Source of the DNA: Bacillus sp. (in: firmicutes)
GTDB lineage: Bacteria; Bacillota; Bacilli; Bacillales; Bacillaceae
Direction of reading: 5' to 3'
DNA length: 64,000 nt
Assembly (NCBI GenBank): GCA_031180405.1
Contig: JAPSLU010000001.1
Coordinates: 1-64,000 of the forward strand
Shown: positions 56,141 to 64,000 of the stretch, piece after piece
How positions within the stretch are numbered: position 1 is the first letter of the stretch
How the letters are laid out: the number at the start of each line of letters is the position of its first letter
The notes under the pieces: generated by a model
What the model saw: only the letters and a program-made list of their open reading frames with translations
Databases searched by the model: none
Told to the model about the DNA's origin: nothing
Position numbers and translations under genes: made by a program

Positions 56141-57310
56141 CTAGTTTTGATTATTAAGCGTTAAACGTAATTCAGGAATCTCTAAAAAATCCTTAATAGC
56201 AAATGCGCACGCACCCATAACAGCCGCTTGTTTGCCTAGGTCAGAAATAAATAATTCATTATAATAGCTCACTGAAGAAATAAGATTAGACTTAATTTTA
56301 TCAATAGCATCTGGATAAAGCTTCAATAATTCACTATTTAAAACCAATGTTTCAGGATTTAATAAATTAATAATGTTATTTAATCCAATTGCTACATATT
56401 GAATAAATCGCTCTAAATGATCACAGGTTACGGGATCTTCATCCTTAATTAGCATTTTTACATCCTCATAGGTTATACCTTGTTTTTGATGTAATTCTTC
56501 AAGCTGGTTAAAGAAGCTAGCTTCAGAAGCATATAATTCCCAACAACCTAAATTTCCGCAATTACATGGTTTGCCGTCAGGAACAATAATCATGTGACCC
56601 ATTTCACCGGCATACCCATGGTATCCTTTAAGGAGGTCTCCGTTTATTAAGATACCAAGTCCAATGCCAGAGTACATGCTGATACTTATCAAATTCTCAC
56701 TATGGTGACGGACATATACTTTCTCTGCAAATGAGCATAAGTTTGCATTATTCTCAATATGTATGTTTATATTGAGCTCTTTCTCTAAATCTTTTTTTAA
56801 GTTCTTGTTTTCCCATTTATGCTGGGGAACAAAATTGATCATTTCATTTTTTGATACGATACCATGTACTCCGATAACAACACCTATAAGTCCAAAACGA
56901 CTTTCTGAACATTGCTTATTAAAAGCTTTTATTTGATTTGTTAGGATTTCAAGAATTTCATCATAATGTGAGCTTTTTAATTCGATTACTTCTGTTTGAA
57001 TAGGCGTCCCGGATAAATCAGATAATGTGAATGTGACTTGTTTATAATCCAAGTCTACTCCTAATGCGTAACCTGCATGACGATTAAGAGACAGCATGAT
57101 CGGCTTTCTTCCAACATGATGATGTTCTTGTTGGGATTCTACAATTAATTCTTCTTCTAACAAATCAGCTACTTGTACAGAGATGGTAGCTCTTGTTAAA
57201 TTAGTGATTTTTGATAAATCAGCTCTTGAGATCATTCCTTCTTCAATAATTTTACTTATAATTAACCGTCTATTAATTTGTTTTATATAAGCAGCATCAC
57301 CAGTTGCCAT
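56141..57310 (-). CDS. ROK family transcriptional repressor (XylR/NagC type)
   Basis: A 389-residue repressor with an N-terminal winged helix (ISRADLSKITNLTRATISVQVADLLEEELI, about 25-55) and a ROK sugar-binding domain: GVDLDYKQVTF, NANLCSFAE, GYAGEMGHMIIVPDGKPCNC and zinc motif CNCGNLGCWELYASE. Start at 57310 after GAAGGGTG. It is divergent from uxaC, and a typical ROK-type operator lies immediately after the uxaC promoter, with a near-identical copy at gnd. It therefore probably represses both until a pathway sugar acid is present. Confidence 0.9.
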   Translation of the reverse strand: MATGDAAYIKQINRRLIISKIIEEGMISRADLSKITNLTRATISVQVADLLEEELIVESQQEHHHVGRKPIMLSLNRHAGYALGVDLDYKQVTFTLSDLSGTPIQTEVIELKSSHYDEILEILTNQIKAFNKQCSESRFGLIGVVIGVHGIVSKNEMINFVPQHKWENKNLKKDLEKELNINIHIENNANLCSFAEKVYVRHHSENLISISMYSGIGLGILINGDLLKGYHGYAGEMGHMIIVPDGKPCNCGNLGCWELYASEASFFNQLEELHQKQGITYEDVKMLIKDEDPVTCDHLERFIQYVAIGLNNIINLLNPETLVLNSELLKLYPDAIDKIKSNLISSVSYYNELFISDLGKQAAVMGACAFAIKDFLEIPELRLTLNNQN

Positions 57311-57435
57311 GTAATCACCCTTCTGATATATGGTAGATAAAACGTTTCTTTCGCCAATTAAATCATTATACATTTTGCCATATTATATGAAAATCAACCA
57401 TACATAAAATGGGGAAAATCGTATAAATCAACATA

Positions 57436-57501
57436 TTGACGAGTAGAAGTAGAAGTGATATTCTACAGATATCACATTAATTTGTTTTGTAAACTAATTA
57501 A
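57436..57501 (+). promoter_or_regulatory. uxaC promoter and putative ROK operator
   Basis: TTGACG at 57436-57441, 17 bases, TATTCT at 57459-57464; then a 25-bp near-palindrome at 57477-57501 with core GTTTTGTAAAC, similar to the XylR-type operator pattern (AGTTTGTTT with its inverse). Its reverse complement matches the gnd site in 24 of 25 bases. Confidence 0.8.
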
Positions 57502-57598
57502 TGTAACAGATGAATTATAACATAACTATTGTGTAGAAAAATGAATTTATAATAGAAATTTTTGTATTATATCAATTATTTTGTTTTGGAAAAAGTTA

Positions 57599-57622
57599 AG
57601 TTAATTGGAGCTGAAATCAACC
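57599..57622. repeat. Short remnant of the 130-bp repeat
   Basis: GTTAATTGGAGC directly joined to TGAAATCAACC: the two ends of the repeat with nothing between, in the uxaC leader. Confidence 0.4.
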
Positions 57623-57682
57623 AAGCAGGGAGAAGAACAGCTGAATGATTAAAAACTATACAAAGGACTTGGAGGAGAACAA

Positions 57683-59086
57683 ATGAAAACGTTTTTAAGC
57701 GAGGATTTTTTATTAACAAATACGACTGCAGAGAATCTTTACCATAACGTAATGAAAGACTTACCAATTTTCGACTACCATTGTCATTTAAGTCCAAAAG
57801 AAATCTATGAAAATCAATCCTTTGAAAATATCACAAAGCTCTGGCTAGCTGGAGATCACTATAAATGGCGTGCTATGCGAATTCATGGAGTAAAAGAAGC
57901 CTTAATAACAGGGGATGCTAGTGATTGGGAGAAGTTTGAGGCTTGGGCTGAAACAGTACCACATTTATTCGGAAATCCATTATATCACTGGACACATATG
58001 GAATTAAGAACATACTTCGGAATTACAAAGCTTTTATCTCCGGATACTGCTAAGGAGATTTGGGAAGAATGTAATGAAAAGTTGCAAACAGACGATTTTA
58101 AGCCTCGTCGCTTTATTGAAAGATCAAATGTTCAATTTGTCGGTACAACAGATGATCCTGCAGATACGCTGGAATATCATAAATTAATAAAAGAAGATTC
58201 AAGCTTCCAGGTTGTTGTAGCTCCAACATTTCGCCCTGATCAGGCCATTTATATAGAAAGAACTAGTTTTGAAGAATATCTAACAAAGTTAGAAGATGCC
58301 TCAGGAGTTAAGATTGAAGGACTTGGTGGATTAGTTGAAGCATTAAAGCAACGAGTAGATCACTTTGCTGATCATGGTTGTTATGCATCTGATCATGATA
58401 TCCCGCTTATGGCGTTCCAACAACTACCGAAAAATGAAGTTGAGGAGATCTTTTCAAAACGTTTGCGTCATGAGGAACTAACAAGTGACGAATTAATTGG
58501 ATATCGTTCGTATTTACTTGTTGAATTAGGAAAAATGTACGCAGAAAAAGAATGGGTTATGCAACTGCATATGGGTGGTTTAAGAAATAATAATACGTAT
58601 ATGAAGGAATTAATTGGTGCTGACGGTGGGTTTGATTCAATCGGAGACAACTTGTTAGCTGAAGGGCTTTCACGATTCCTAGATACATTAGATCAAGCAA
58701 GATCATTACCTAGAACGGTTCTGTACAACTTAAATCCACGTGATAACTATGTGATTGGGACAATGATTGGAAACTTCTTTGAAGAAGGAATTCCTGGGAA
58801 GGTTCAATTTGGATCTGGCTGGTGGTTTAACGATCAATATAATGGAATGCTAAATCAAATGACAGACCTAGCAAACTTAGGCATTCTGAGCCATTTCATC
58901 GGAATGACAACGGATTCTAGAAGTCTTCTGTCGTATGTTCGTCATGAGTATTTTAGAAGAATTGTATGTAATATCCTCGGAGAATGGGTTGAAGAAGGAA
59001 AAGTACCAAATGATGAAGTCATTTTACAGCAAATGATCACAAATATCGGATTCAAAAATGCACAAAACTATTTTTCTAAGCGATGA
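57683..59086 (+). CDS. uxaC: Glucuronate (uronate) isomerase
   Basis: A 467-residue enzyme of normal length for UxaC, converting D-glucuronate to D-fructuronate and D-galacturonate to D-tagaturonate. Metal-site motif FDYHCHLSPKEI near 30-41, WRAMRIHGV, GTTDDPADTLEYH, LQLHMGGLRNNN-type segment (MQLHMGGLRNNNT) and GMTTDSRSLLSYVRHEYFRRI at the end. GGAGG precedes the start. It opens the uronate cluster and is under the putative ROK operator. Confidence 0.96.
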   Translation: MKTFLSEDFLLTNTTAENLYHNVMKDLPIFDYHCHLSPKEIYENQSFENITKLWLAGDHYKWRAMRIHGVKEALITGDASDWEKFEAWAETVPHLFGNPLYHWTHMELRTYFGITKLLSPDTAKEIWEECNEKLQTDDFKPRRFIERSNVQFVGTTDDPADTLEYHKLIKEDSSFQVVVAPTFRPDQAIYIERTSFEEYLTKLEDASGVKIEGLGGLVEALKQRVDHFADHGCYASDHDIPLMAFQQLPKNEVEEIFSKRLRHEELTSDELIGYRSYLLVELGKMYAEKEWVMQLHMGGLRNNNTYMKELIGADGGFDSIGDNLLAEGLSRFLDTLDQARSLPRTVLYNLNPRDNYVIGTMIGNFFEEGIPGKVQFGSGWWFNDQYNGMLNQMTDLANLGILSHFIGMTTDSRSLLSYVRHEYFRRIVCNILGEWVEEGKVPNDEVILQQMITNIGFKNAQNYFSKR

Positions 59087-59139
59087 GGCTTCTTTCTATA
59101 AAAAAGATTATCTAAAAATACTTTGAACAAAACTTTGTA

Positions 59140-59177
59140 GGTTGATTGGAGCGAGCATCCTGGAGCTCCAATCAACC
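59140..59177. repeat. Internally deleted copy D of the 130-bp repeat
   Basis: 38 bp: GGTTGATTGGAGC joined to GAGCATCCTGGAGC and CTCCAATCAACC. Ends are intact and the middle 92 bases are missing. The short companion repeat follows at 59201 (AGTTTACGGAAACAGCC). Confidence 0.75.
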
Positions 59178-59248
59178 AACCCTTACACTAGTTAAAAAGC
59201 AAATAGTTTACGGAAACAGCCAATAATTTAAAGGAGCAGATATAAGTT

Positions 59249-60517
59249 ATGGGTATTCTTCAAGATTTATTAAAAGACATTCCAGTTCCAAAAATGGTGA
59301 AGGTAAGACAGAACTTTGACAACAGTAAGATAGAAGATATCGAACAAGCTTTAAATGAGAAATTCCAACAAGAATCCATCCGTTCTAAAGTAAAACCAGG
59401 AATGGAAATTGCCATTGCAGTTGGAAGCCGTGGAATGGATCGACTTGTTGAAATTACGGCAAAAACGGTTCAATTTCTAAAGGATTTAGGCGCTACTCCA
59501 TTTATTGTCCCTAGTATGGGAAGTCATGGCGGGGCAACTGCTGAGGGACAAAAAGAGGTCTTGGCCCATCTTGGTGTAACAGAAGAAAGTGTAAAAGCGG
59601 AAATCCGTTCCTCTATGGAAGTGATCAAATTAGGAGAATTGCCAAACGGATTACCAGTATATATAGACAAATATGCCTCACAGGCAGATGGAATTGTTGT
59701 AATTAATCGTATTAAACCACATACCGCATTTAGAGGACCAGTTGAAAGTGGCATCATGAAGATGATCAGTATCGGCTTAGGGAAGCAAAAAGGTGCTGAA
59801 GCTACTCATCAATTAGGATTTAAATATATGGCTGAAAATGTTCCGGCTATGGCTCGAATGATGATGGAAAAAACACCAATTCTTTTCGGAGTAGCCACTC
59901 TTGAAAATGCATTTGATAAAGTGGCAAGAGTTGAGGTTTTAGCGGTAGAAGAGATCGAAGAAAAAGAGCCAGCTCTTCAAGCGCTAGCAAAACAATTATT
60001 GCCTAAATTGTTCTTTGAGCAAATTGACGTTCTTGTAATTGACGAGATTGGCAAAAACATTAGTGGTGATGGAATGGATCCGAATATTACAGGGAGATAT
60101 CCAACACCTTACGCTAAGGGTGGACCTGATGTAAATAAAATGGTTGTTCTTGATTTAACCCACCAAACAGAGGGGAATGCAAATGGAGTAGGAACAGCAG
60201 ATTTTACGACACAACGTCTTGTTGACAAAATGGACCGCGAAGTGACATATGCGAACGGACTTACTTCAACAGTATGTGCTCCAACGAAAATCGCAACAAC
60301 TTTAGCAAATGATAGAGACGCCATAAAAGCTGCTATCAAAACATGTAATATTTTAGACTTTACAAAAGTAAAAATGGTCCGTATTAAAAATACATTAGAT
60401 ATCGCTGAAATTGAAGTTTCAGAAGCTTTGATTGATCATGTAACAGGGCATCCTGATATGGAACTAATATCAGATCCTTTTGAATTACGATTTAATGAGG
60501 ACGGAAACTTAATATAA
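59249..60517 (+). CDS. LarA-family nickel-pincer racemase/epimerase (probable D-gluconate/D-mannonate 2-epimerase)
   Basis: A 422-residue protein of the lactate racemase (LarA/DUF2088) family. Residues matching the L. plantarum LarA active site are kept at nearly constant offset: Arg61 (GSRG), His93 (GSHGGATAEG), His158 (IKPHTAFRG), Lys171 (ESGIMKM) and His187 (ATHQLG), corresponding to R75, H108, H174, K184 (the covalent cofactor lysine) and H200. LarA homologues racemise or epimerise alpha-hydroxy acids, and one described group is a D-gluconate 2-epimerase (GntE). Set between uronate isomerase, a mannonate-oxidoreductase-like SDR and a gluconokinase, with larE and larB following, this one most likely links D-mannonate and D-gluconate. 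Lactate or another hydroxy acid remains possible. Confidence 0.8.
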   Translation: MGILQDLLKDIPVPKMVKVRQNFDNSKIEDIEQALNEKFQQESIRSKVKPGMEIAIAVGSRGMDRLVEITAKTVQFLKDLGATPFIVPSMGSHGGATAEGQKEVLAHLGVTEESVKAEIRSSMEVIKLGELPNGLPVYIDKYASQADGIVVINRIKPHTAFRGPVESGIMKMISIGLGKQKGAEATHQLGFKYMAENVPAMARMMMEKTPILFGVATLENAFDKVARVEVLAVEEIEEKEPALQALAKQLLPKLFFEQIDVLVIDEIGKNISGDGMDPNITGRYPTPYAKGGPDVNKMVVLDLTHQTEGNANGVGTADFTTQRLVDKMDREVTYANGLTSTVCAPTKIATTLANDRDAIKAAIKTCNILDFTKVKMVRIKNTLDIAEIEVSEALIDHVTGHPDMELISDPFELRFNEDGNLI

Positions 60518-60576
60518 GAGATTGTCATTAAATATATAACACACGATGTTTGAATAAAATGAGGGGGACTTTTAAA

Positions 60577-61347
60577 ATGTCTAGTTTATTTGATTTAACA
60601 GGGAAAACAGCTGTAGCAATTGGTGGAAACAGCGTATTAGGTTCATCAATTGCAAAAGGGCTTTCAGAGCATGGAGCAGCTATTGCTATTGTTGGCCGTA
60701 ATTTTGAAAAGGCTAATCAAGTTGTAGCAGAAATTGAAGAAGCTGGTGGTACAGCAAAAGCATTCCAAGCAGATGTAGGCTCCCGAGAATCTTTGGAAAA
60801 GGTAGTAAAGGAAATTGAAGATTGGTCTGGTGGCTTCGATATTCTTCTTAATGCACCTGGAAAAAATAGCACAACTCCTTTCTTTGAATTAAGTGATGAA
60901 GAATGGGACGATATTATGGATGTTAACTTAAAAGGCATGATGATTACATGTCAAATTTTCGCAAAGAAAATGATTGACCAAGGAAGAAAGGGAAGTATCA
61001 TTAATATTTCTTCTGTTTCATCAACAACTCCTCTTTCTAAAGTGTTTACGTATTCAGTTTCGAAAGCGGGAGTAAATAGCATGACCCAGTACTTAGCACG
61101 AGAGTTTGCTCCGAATAACATACGTGTAAATGCAATTATCCCTGGTTTCTTCCCAGCAGAGCAAAATCGAAAAATATTAAGTGAAGAACGTGTTGAGTCC
61201 ATTATGAATCATACTCCAATGAAGCGTTTCGGAAGCCCGGATGAACTTCAAGGTGCAGCGATTTGGCTTGCTTCAGAGAATGCTTCTAGTTTTGTAACAG
61301 GAGCTCTTATCCGTGTTGATGGTGGTTTTGGAAGTATGACGATTTAA
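60577..61347 (+). CDS. SDR oxidoreductase, probable D-mannonate oxidoreductase (UxuB/YjmF-like)
   Basis: A 256-residue short-chain dehydrogenase: cofactor motif VAIGGNSVLGSSIA (about 11-24), NAPGKNSTTPF, ISSVSS, catalytic Tyr159-x3-Lys163 (YSVSK) and RVNAIIPGFFPAEQNRKIL, which resembles the substrate loop of the B. subtilis-type mannonate oxidoreductase. It would reduce D-fructuronate to D-mannonate with NAD(P)H. The start at 60577 follows GAGGGGG at nine bases. It lies 59 bases after the LarA-type gene on the same strand without a terminator. Confidence 0.82.
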   Translation: MSSLFDLTGKTAVAIGGNSVLGSSIAKGLSEHGAAIAIVGRNFEKANQVVAEIEEAGGTAKAFQADVGSRESLEKVVKEIEDWSGGFDILLNAPGKNSTTPFFELSDEEWDDIMDVNLKGMMITCQIFAKKMIDQGRKGSIINISSVSSTTPLSKVFTYSVSKAGVNSMTQYLAREFAPNNIRVNAIIPGFFPAEQNRKILSEERVESIMNHTPMKRFGSPDELQGAAIWLASENASSFVTGALIRVDGGFGSMTI

Positions 61348-61423
61348 CCAACTTTTTATAGATCTATATTTTAGATATAATATAGTAGGAATTTACTAGT
61401 TTAATAGAAAGGAGAAGACAACG

Positions 61424-62221
61424 ATGAATGAAAAACTTCTTAGCTTAAAGTCTATTCTCCGAGAGATGGAATCAGTTGTTGTTGCGTTTTCAGGTGGAGT
61501 TGATAGTACCTTTTTGTTAAAAGTAGCTGTTGATACATTAGGACCAGAACGAGTTTTAGCCGTCACAGCAGATTCTGAAACGTATCCTTCGAGTGAGCTT
61601 CAAGAGGCAAAAGAATTAGCAAAAAAAATTGGTGCAACTCATACTGTCATTGAAACATCCGAACTTGCTATACCAGGCTACACAGAAAATGATCGGAATC
61701 GATGCTATTTCTGCAAAAACAGCTTATTTGAACATATCATCCCAATTATGGAAAAAGAGGGTTTTCAGAATATTGTTTATGGAGTTATTGCTGACGATTT
61801 AAACGAATTTCGACCTGGGATGAAAGCAGCGAAAGAAAAGGGTATTCGTGGCCCTTTACAAGAGGCTAACTTATTTAAAGATGAAATAAGGGAGCTATCA
61901 AGGGAATTCGAGTTACCAACATGGAATAAGCCTTCGTTTGCATGCCTATCTTCTAGAATTGCATACGGAGAAAAAATTACGATTGAGAAGCTAACAAAAG
62001 TAGAGAAAGCAGAAGCATACTTAAAAACATTAAAGATCCGTCAAGTTCGAGTTCGAACACACCAGGAGATGGCACGAATTGAAGTAGAGCCAAACGATAT
62101 GAAAATTGTCCTTGAGCATCATGACACAATCGTACATGAACTAACTAAATACGGATATAAGTATATAACATTAGATTTAGTTGGATATAAGAGCGGTAGT
62201 ATGAATAAGGTTCTTTCATAA
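61424..62221 (+). CDS. larE: LarE, ATP-dependent sacrificial sulfur transferase
   Basis: A 265-residue PP-loop enzyme with AFSGGVDSTFLLKVA (about 21-35), RCYFCKNSLF (93-102) and Cys174 in KPSFACLSSRIAYG, which lines up with the sacrificial cysteine 176 of L. plantarum LarE. LarE donates two sulfurs to the pyridinium bis-carboxylate mononucleotide to make the nickel-pincer cofactor of LarA enzymes. Its place just after the LarA-type gene confirms that the latter needs the cofactor. GAAAGGAG before the start. Confidence 0.93.
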   Translation: MNEKLLSLKSILREMESVVVAFSGGVDSTFLLKVAVDTLGPERVLAVTADSETYPSSELQEAKELAKKIGATHTVIETSELAIPGYTENDRNRCYFCKNSLFEHIIPIMEKEGFQNIVYGVIADDLNEFRPGMKAAKEKGIRGPLQEANLFKDEIRELSREFELPTWNKPSFACLSSRIAYGEKITIEKLTKVEKAEAYLKTLKIRQVRVRTHQEMARIEVEPNDMKIVLEHHDTIVHELTKYGYKYITLDLVGYKSGSMNKVLS

Positions 62222-62249
62222 GGCTTTGGAATTTATCCAAGGCCTTTTC
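62220..62249 (+). terminator. Terminator-like hairpin between larE and kinase gene
   Basis: AAGGCTTTGGA and TCCAAGGCCTT pair (one mismatch) around ATTTA, followed by TTCT. It overlaps the larE stop and is probably leaky, since the next start follows 47 bases later. Confidence 0.55.
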
Positions 62250-62296
62250 TATGGAAAAATAGTAGAAACCATATTGTTGAAGGGGAAGATGAACTT

Positions 62297-63769
62297 ATGG
62301 CAAAAGAATTTGTTATGGGACTTGATATTGGAACCACTAGTGTGAAAGCGGTCATTTTTGATTTAAAGGGAAAAGTCATTTCGGATTCAGAAGAAATGAT
62401 TACATCATTTTACCCGCAACAAGGGTGGGTTGAGCAAGATCCAGTCGAAATCGAACAACTTGCTGTACAAGCAGTACGTGGTGCGATGAAGGAAGCTAAT
62501 ATTGATAAGGACGAACTTTTCACAATTGGATTTTCTTCTGCTATGCATTCGCTAGTGTGTGTAGGCGAGGATCATCAACCATTATCCAAAGCTCTCATTT
62601 GGGCAGACGGAAGAAGTAGTGAACTAGCGGAAAAATTGAAACAACAACATGGAGCGAGGGTTTTTCAAAAAACAGGAGTTCCAATTCATCCAATGACTCC
62701 CCTTACGAAATTACTTTGGATGGAAGAGGTAGAATATGAACCATATCAAAAGGCTAGTTATTTTCTATCTATTAAAGAATATGTTCTCTTAAAATGGTTT
62801 AATAAACGTGTAGTGGATTATTCAATGGCGACTGCATCGGGTTTATTTAATGCACATACACTTAATTGGGATTGTGAATTACTAGAAATGACAGGTATAA
62901 GGAAGGAACAGCTCTCAGAAGTGGTTCCACCTACTACAGTTTTAACTGGGATAAAAGAAGAGCTTGCTGATGAAATGGGCATATCACATGATCTATCATT
63001 TGTCATAGGAGCAGCAGATGGACAGTTAGCAAACTTGGGTATTGGTGCTATAACATCTGGGGAAGTGGCAATTACGGCAGGAACAAGTGGTGCCATCAGA
63101 CAATTTACAACTGGTTTCAACGTATCAGAAAACCGTGAAACATTCTGCTATACCTTTACTGAAGATTATTCTATTATTGGTGGACCAACAAATAATGGTG
63201 GAATCGCGTTACAATGGTTGAAGGAACTTTTAGGCTATGAAGGAAGCTTTGATGATTTTACAAAAGAAGCAGAGAAGGTAGCTCCAGGTGCAGAAGGATT
63301 ACTTTTTCATCCTTATATTAATGGTGAGAGAGCACCAATATGGAATCAACAAGCAAAAGGTAATTTTTACGGAATGAGTATTACTCATAAGAAGGAACAT
63401 TTTGTACGTGCCGTTTTAGAAGGAATTACATTTAACCTCTATCAAATAGGCCAAAGTTTAGAAAGATTAGCAGGTGCACCTGATAAGATTTATGTAAATG
63501 GTGGTTTGTCTAGATCTACATTATGGCTTCAAATGCTAGCTGATGTATTTGGAAAAGATGTCTATGTTTCTGAGAGCCATCATAGTGCTGCATGGGGGGC
63601 TGCGTGGACAGGATTAGTAGCTCTTGGTAAAGTGCCTTCTTTTGAGGAAATAAAAGAAAATATCCCGATGAATGCGCCTATTATACCAAATGAGGATCGC
63701 CATAAAACATATAAAAAAATCTATAATAAATATGAATTGTTAGCTAGTGACATAGCAAAGCATTTTTAA
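62297..63769 (+). CDS. gntK: FGGY carbohydrate kinase, probable gluconokinase
   Basis: A 490-residue FGGY kinase with VMGLDIGTTSVKAVIFDLKG at the start, QQGWVEQDP, ALIWADGRSS, TGVPIHPMTPLTKLLWM and IYVNGGLSRSTLWLQMLADV. The IHPMTPL segment is typical of GntK-type gluconokinases rather than xylulokinase or glycerol kinase. It would make 6-phosphogluconate, the substrate of Gnd. AAGGGGAAG precedes the start. It lies inside the larE-larB cofactor gene group. Confidence 0.85.
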   Translation: MAKEFVMGLDIGTTSVKAVIFDLKGKVISDSEEMITSFYPQQGWVEQDPVEIEQLAVQAVRGAMKEANIDKDELFTIGFSSAMHSLVCVGEDHQPLSKALIWADGRSSELAEKLKQQHGARVFQKTGVPIHPMTPLTKLLWMEEVEYEPYQKASYFLSIKEYVLLKWFNKRVVDYSMATASGLFNAHTLNWDCELLEMTGIRKEQLSEVVPPTTVLTGIKEELADEMGISHDLSFVIGAADGQLANLGIGAITSGEVAITAGTSGAIRQFTTGFNVSENRETFCYTFTEDYSIIGGPTNNGGIALQWLKELLGYEGSFDDFTKEAEKVAPGAEGLLFHPYINGERAPIWNQQAKGNFYGMSITHKKEHFVRAVLEGITFNLYQIGQSLERLAGAPDKIYVNGGLSRSTLWLQMLADVFGKDVYVSESHHSAAWGAAWTGLVALGKVPSFEEIKENIPMNAPIIPNEDRHKTYKKIYNKYELLASDIAKHF

Positions 63770-63817
63770 TAACATCATAATAGAAGAAAGTAGCTAAAAT
63801 TAAGGTGAGTGAAGATA

Positions 63818-64000
63818 ATGCTTGAAGATATTTTAAAACAGGTTCAAACAGGGTCGCTAAGTATCGAGGAAGCCAAGGGGAAACTTTCAACATATGAGAA
63901 TTTAGGGTTTGCGAAGGTTGATCATCATCGCAAGAAACGCCAGGGTTTCCCGGAGGTCGTATACGGTGAAGGAAAAACGAAGGAACAAATTCTTTCAATT
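63818..64000 (+). CDS. larB: LarB, nickel-pincer cofactor biosynthesis protein (5' part only)
   Basis: The first 61 residues of a protein cut by the window end: MLEDILKQVQTGSLSIEEA, then HHRKKRQGFPEVVYGEGKTK, the characteristic LarB N-terminus before its PurE-like (AIR carboxylase) domain. LarB carboxylates and hydrolyses nicotinate adenine dinucleotide to give the pincer precursor. GGTG about ten bases upstream serves as ribosome-binding site. The larC genes are expected next. Confidence 0.88.
   Translation, partial: MLEDILKQVQTGSLSIEEAKGKLSTYENLGFAKVDHHRKKRQGFPEVVYGEGKTKEQILSI

Overview
The window is a 64-kb piece of a low-GC Gram-positive chromosome, almost certainly from a Bacillaceae species. 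The reasons are strong AGGAGG-type ribosome-binding sites, a T-box in front of a tyrosyl-tRNA synthetase, a glpP/glpK/glpD locus with GlpP-type leader terminators, AdhR/AdhA-like genes, YesM/YesN-type two-component systems, CcpA-like cre boxes, and a 130-bp palindromic intergenic repeat of a kind I associate with Bacillaceae genomes. I see no rRNA, tRNA, CRISPR array, transposase or prophage gene.

Layout. 1-5.6 kb: a decayed ABC ATPase, a tiny zinc-ribbon protein, an MgtC-like protein, GTP cyclohydrolase II, a broken small membrane protein, and a MarR regulator followed by T-box-tyrS. 5.7-12 kb: an envelope group (His/Gly-rich membrane protein, PspA, an M50B-like membrane protein, a MacA/MacB-type exporter of three genes, and a secreted protein with cadherin-like beta-sandwich repeats). 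12.4-24.7 kb: sugar locus 1 (GH1 glycosidase, two Gfo/Idh/MocA oxidoreductases, two ABC permeases, YesM/YesN-type kinase and regulator, binding lipoprotein, esterase). Three of its promoters share one activator-like motif at exactly the same distance from the -10 box. 24.9-29.3 kb: glycerol use (glpP, glpK, glpD, no glpF). 29.5-36.3 kb: LacI repressor, TRAP transporter and GH31 glycosidase with LacI-type operators. 36.7-40.6 kb: AdhR/AdhA-like pair, manganese catalase, an alpha/beta hydrolase and an SDR remnant.

41.1-42.5 kb holds gnd (6-phosphogluconate dehydrogenase). 42.8-55.6 kb is sugar locus 2 (DUF624 protein, permeases, binding lipoprotein, kinase, regulator, AraC regulator, a fused epimerase-oxidoreductase, another oxidoreductase, another epimerase). 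56.1-64 kb has a ROK repressor diverging from uxaC, a LarA-family nickel-pincer racemase/epimerase, a mannonate-oxidoreductase-like SDR, larE, a gluconokinase-like FGGY kinase and the start of larB.

The most striking system is this last cluster. Read together, the genes predict D-glucuronate -> D-fructuronate (UxaC) -> D-mannonate (SDR) -> D-gluconate (LarA-type 2-epimerase with its own cofactor genes) -> 6-phosphogluconate (kinase) -> ribulose 5-phosphate (Gnd). It would bypass mannonate dehydratase and the KDG branch. A near-identical 25-bp putative ROK operator lies just downstream of the promoters of both uxaC and the distant gnd, which ties gnd to the cluster from sequence alone.
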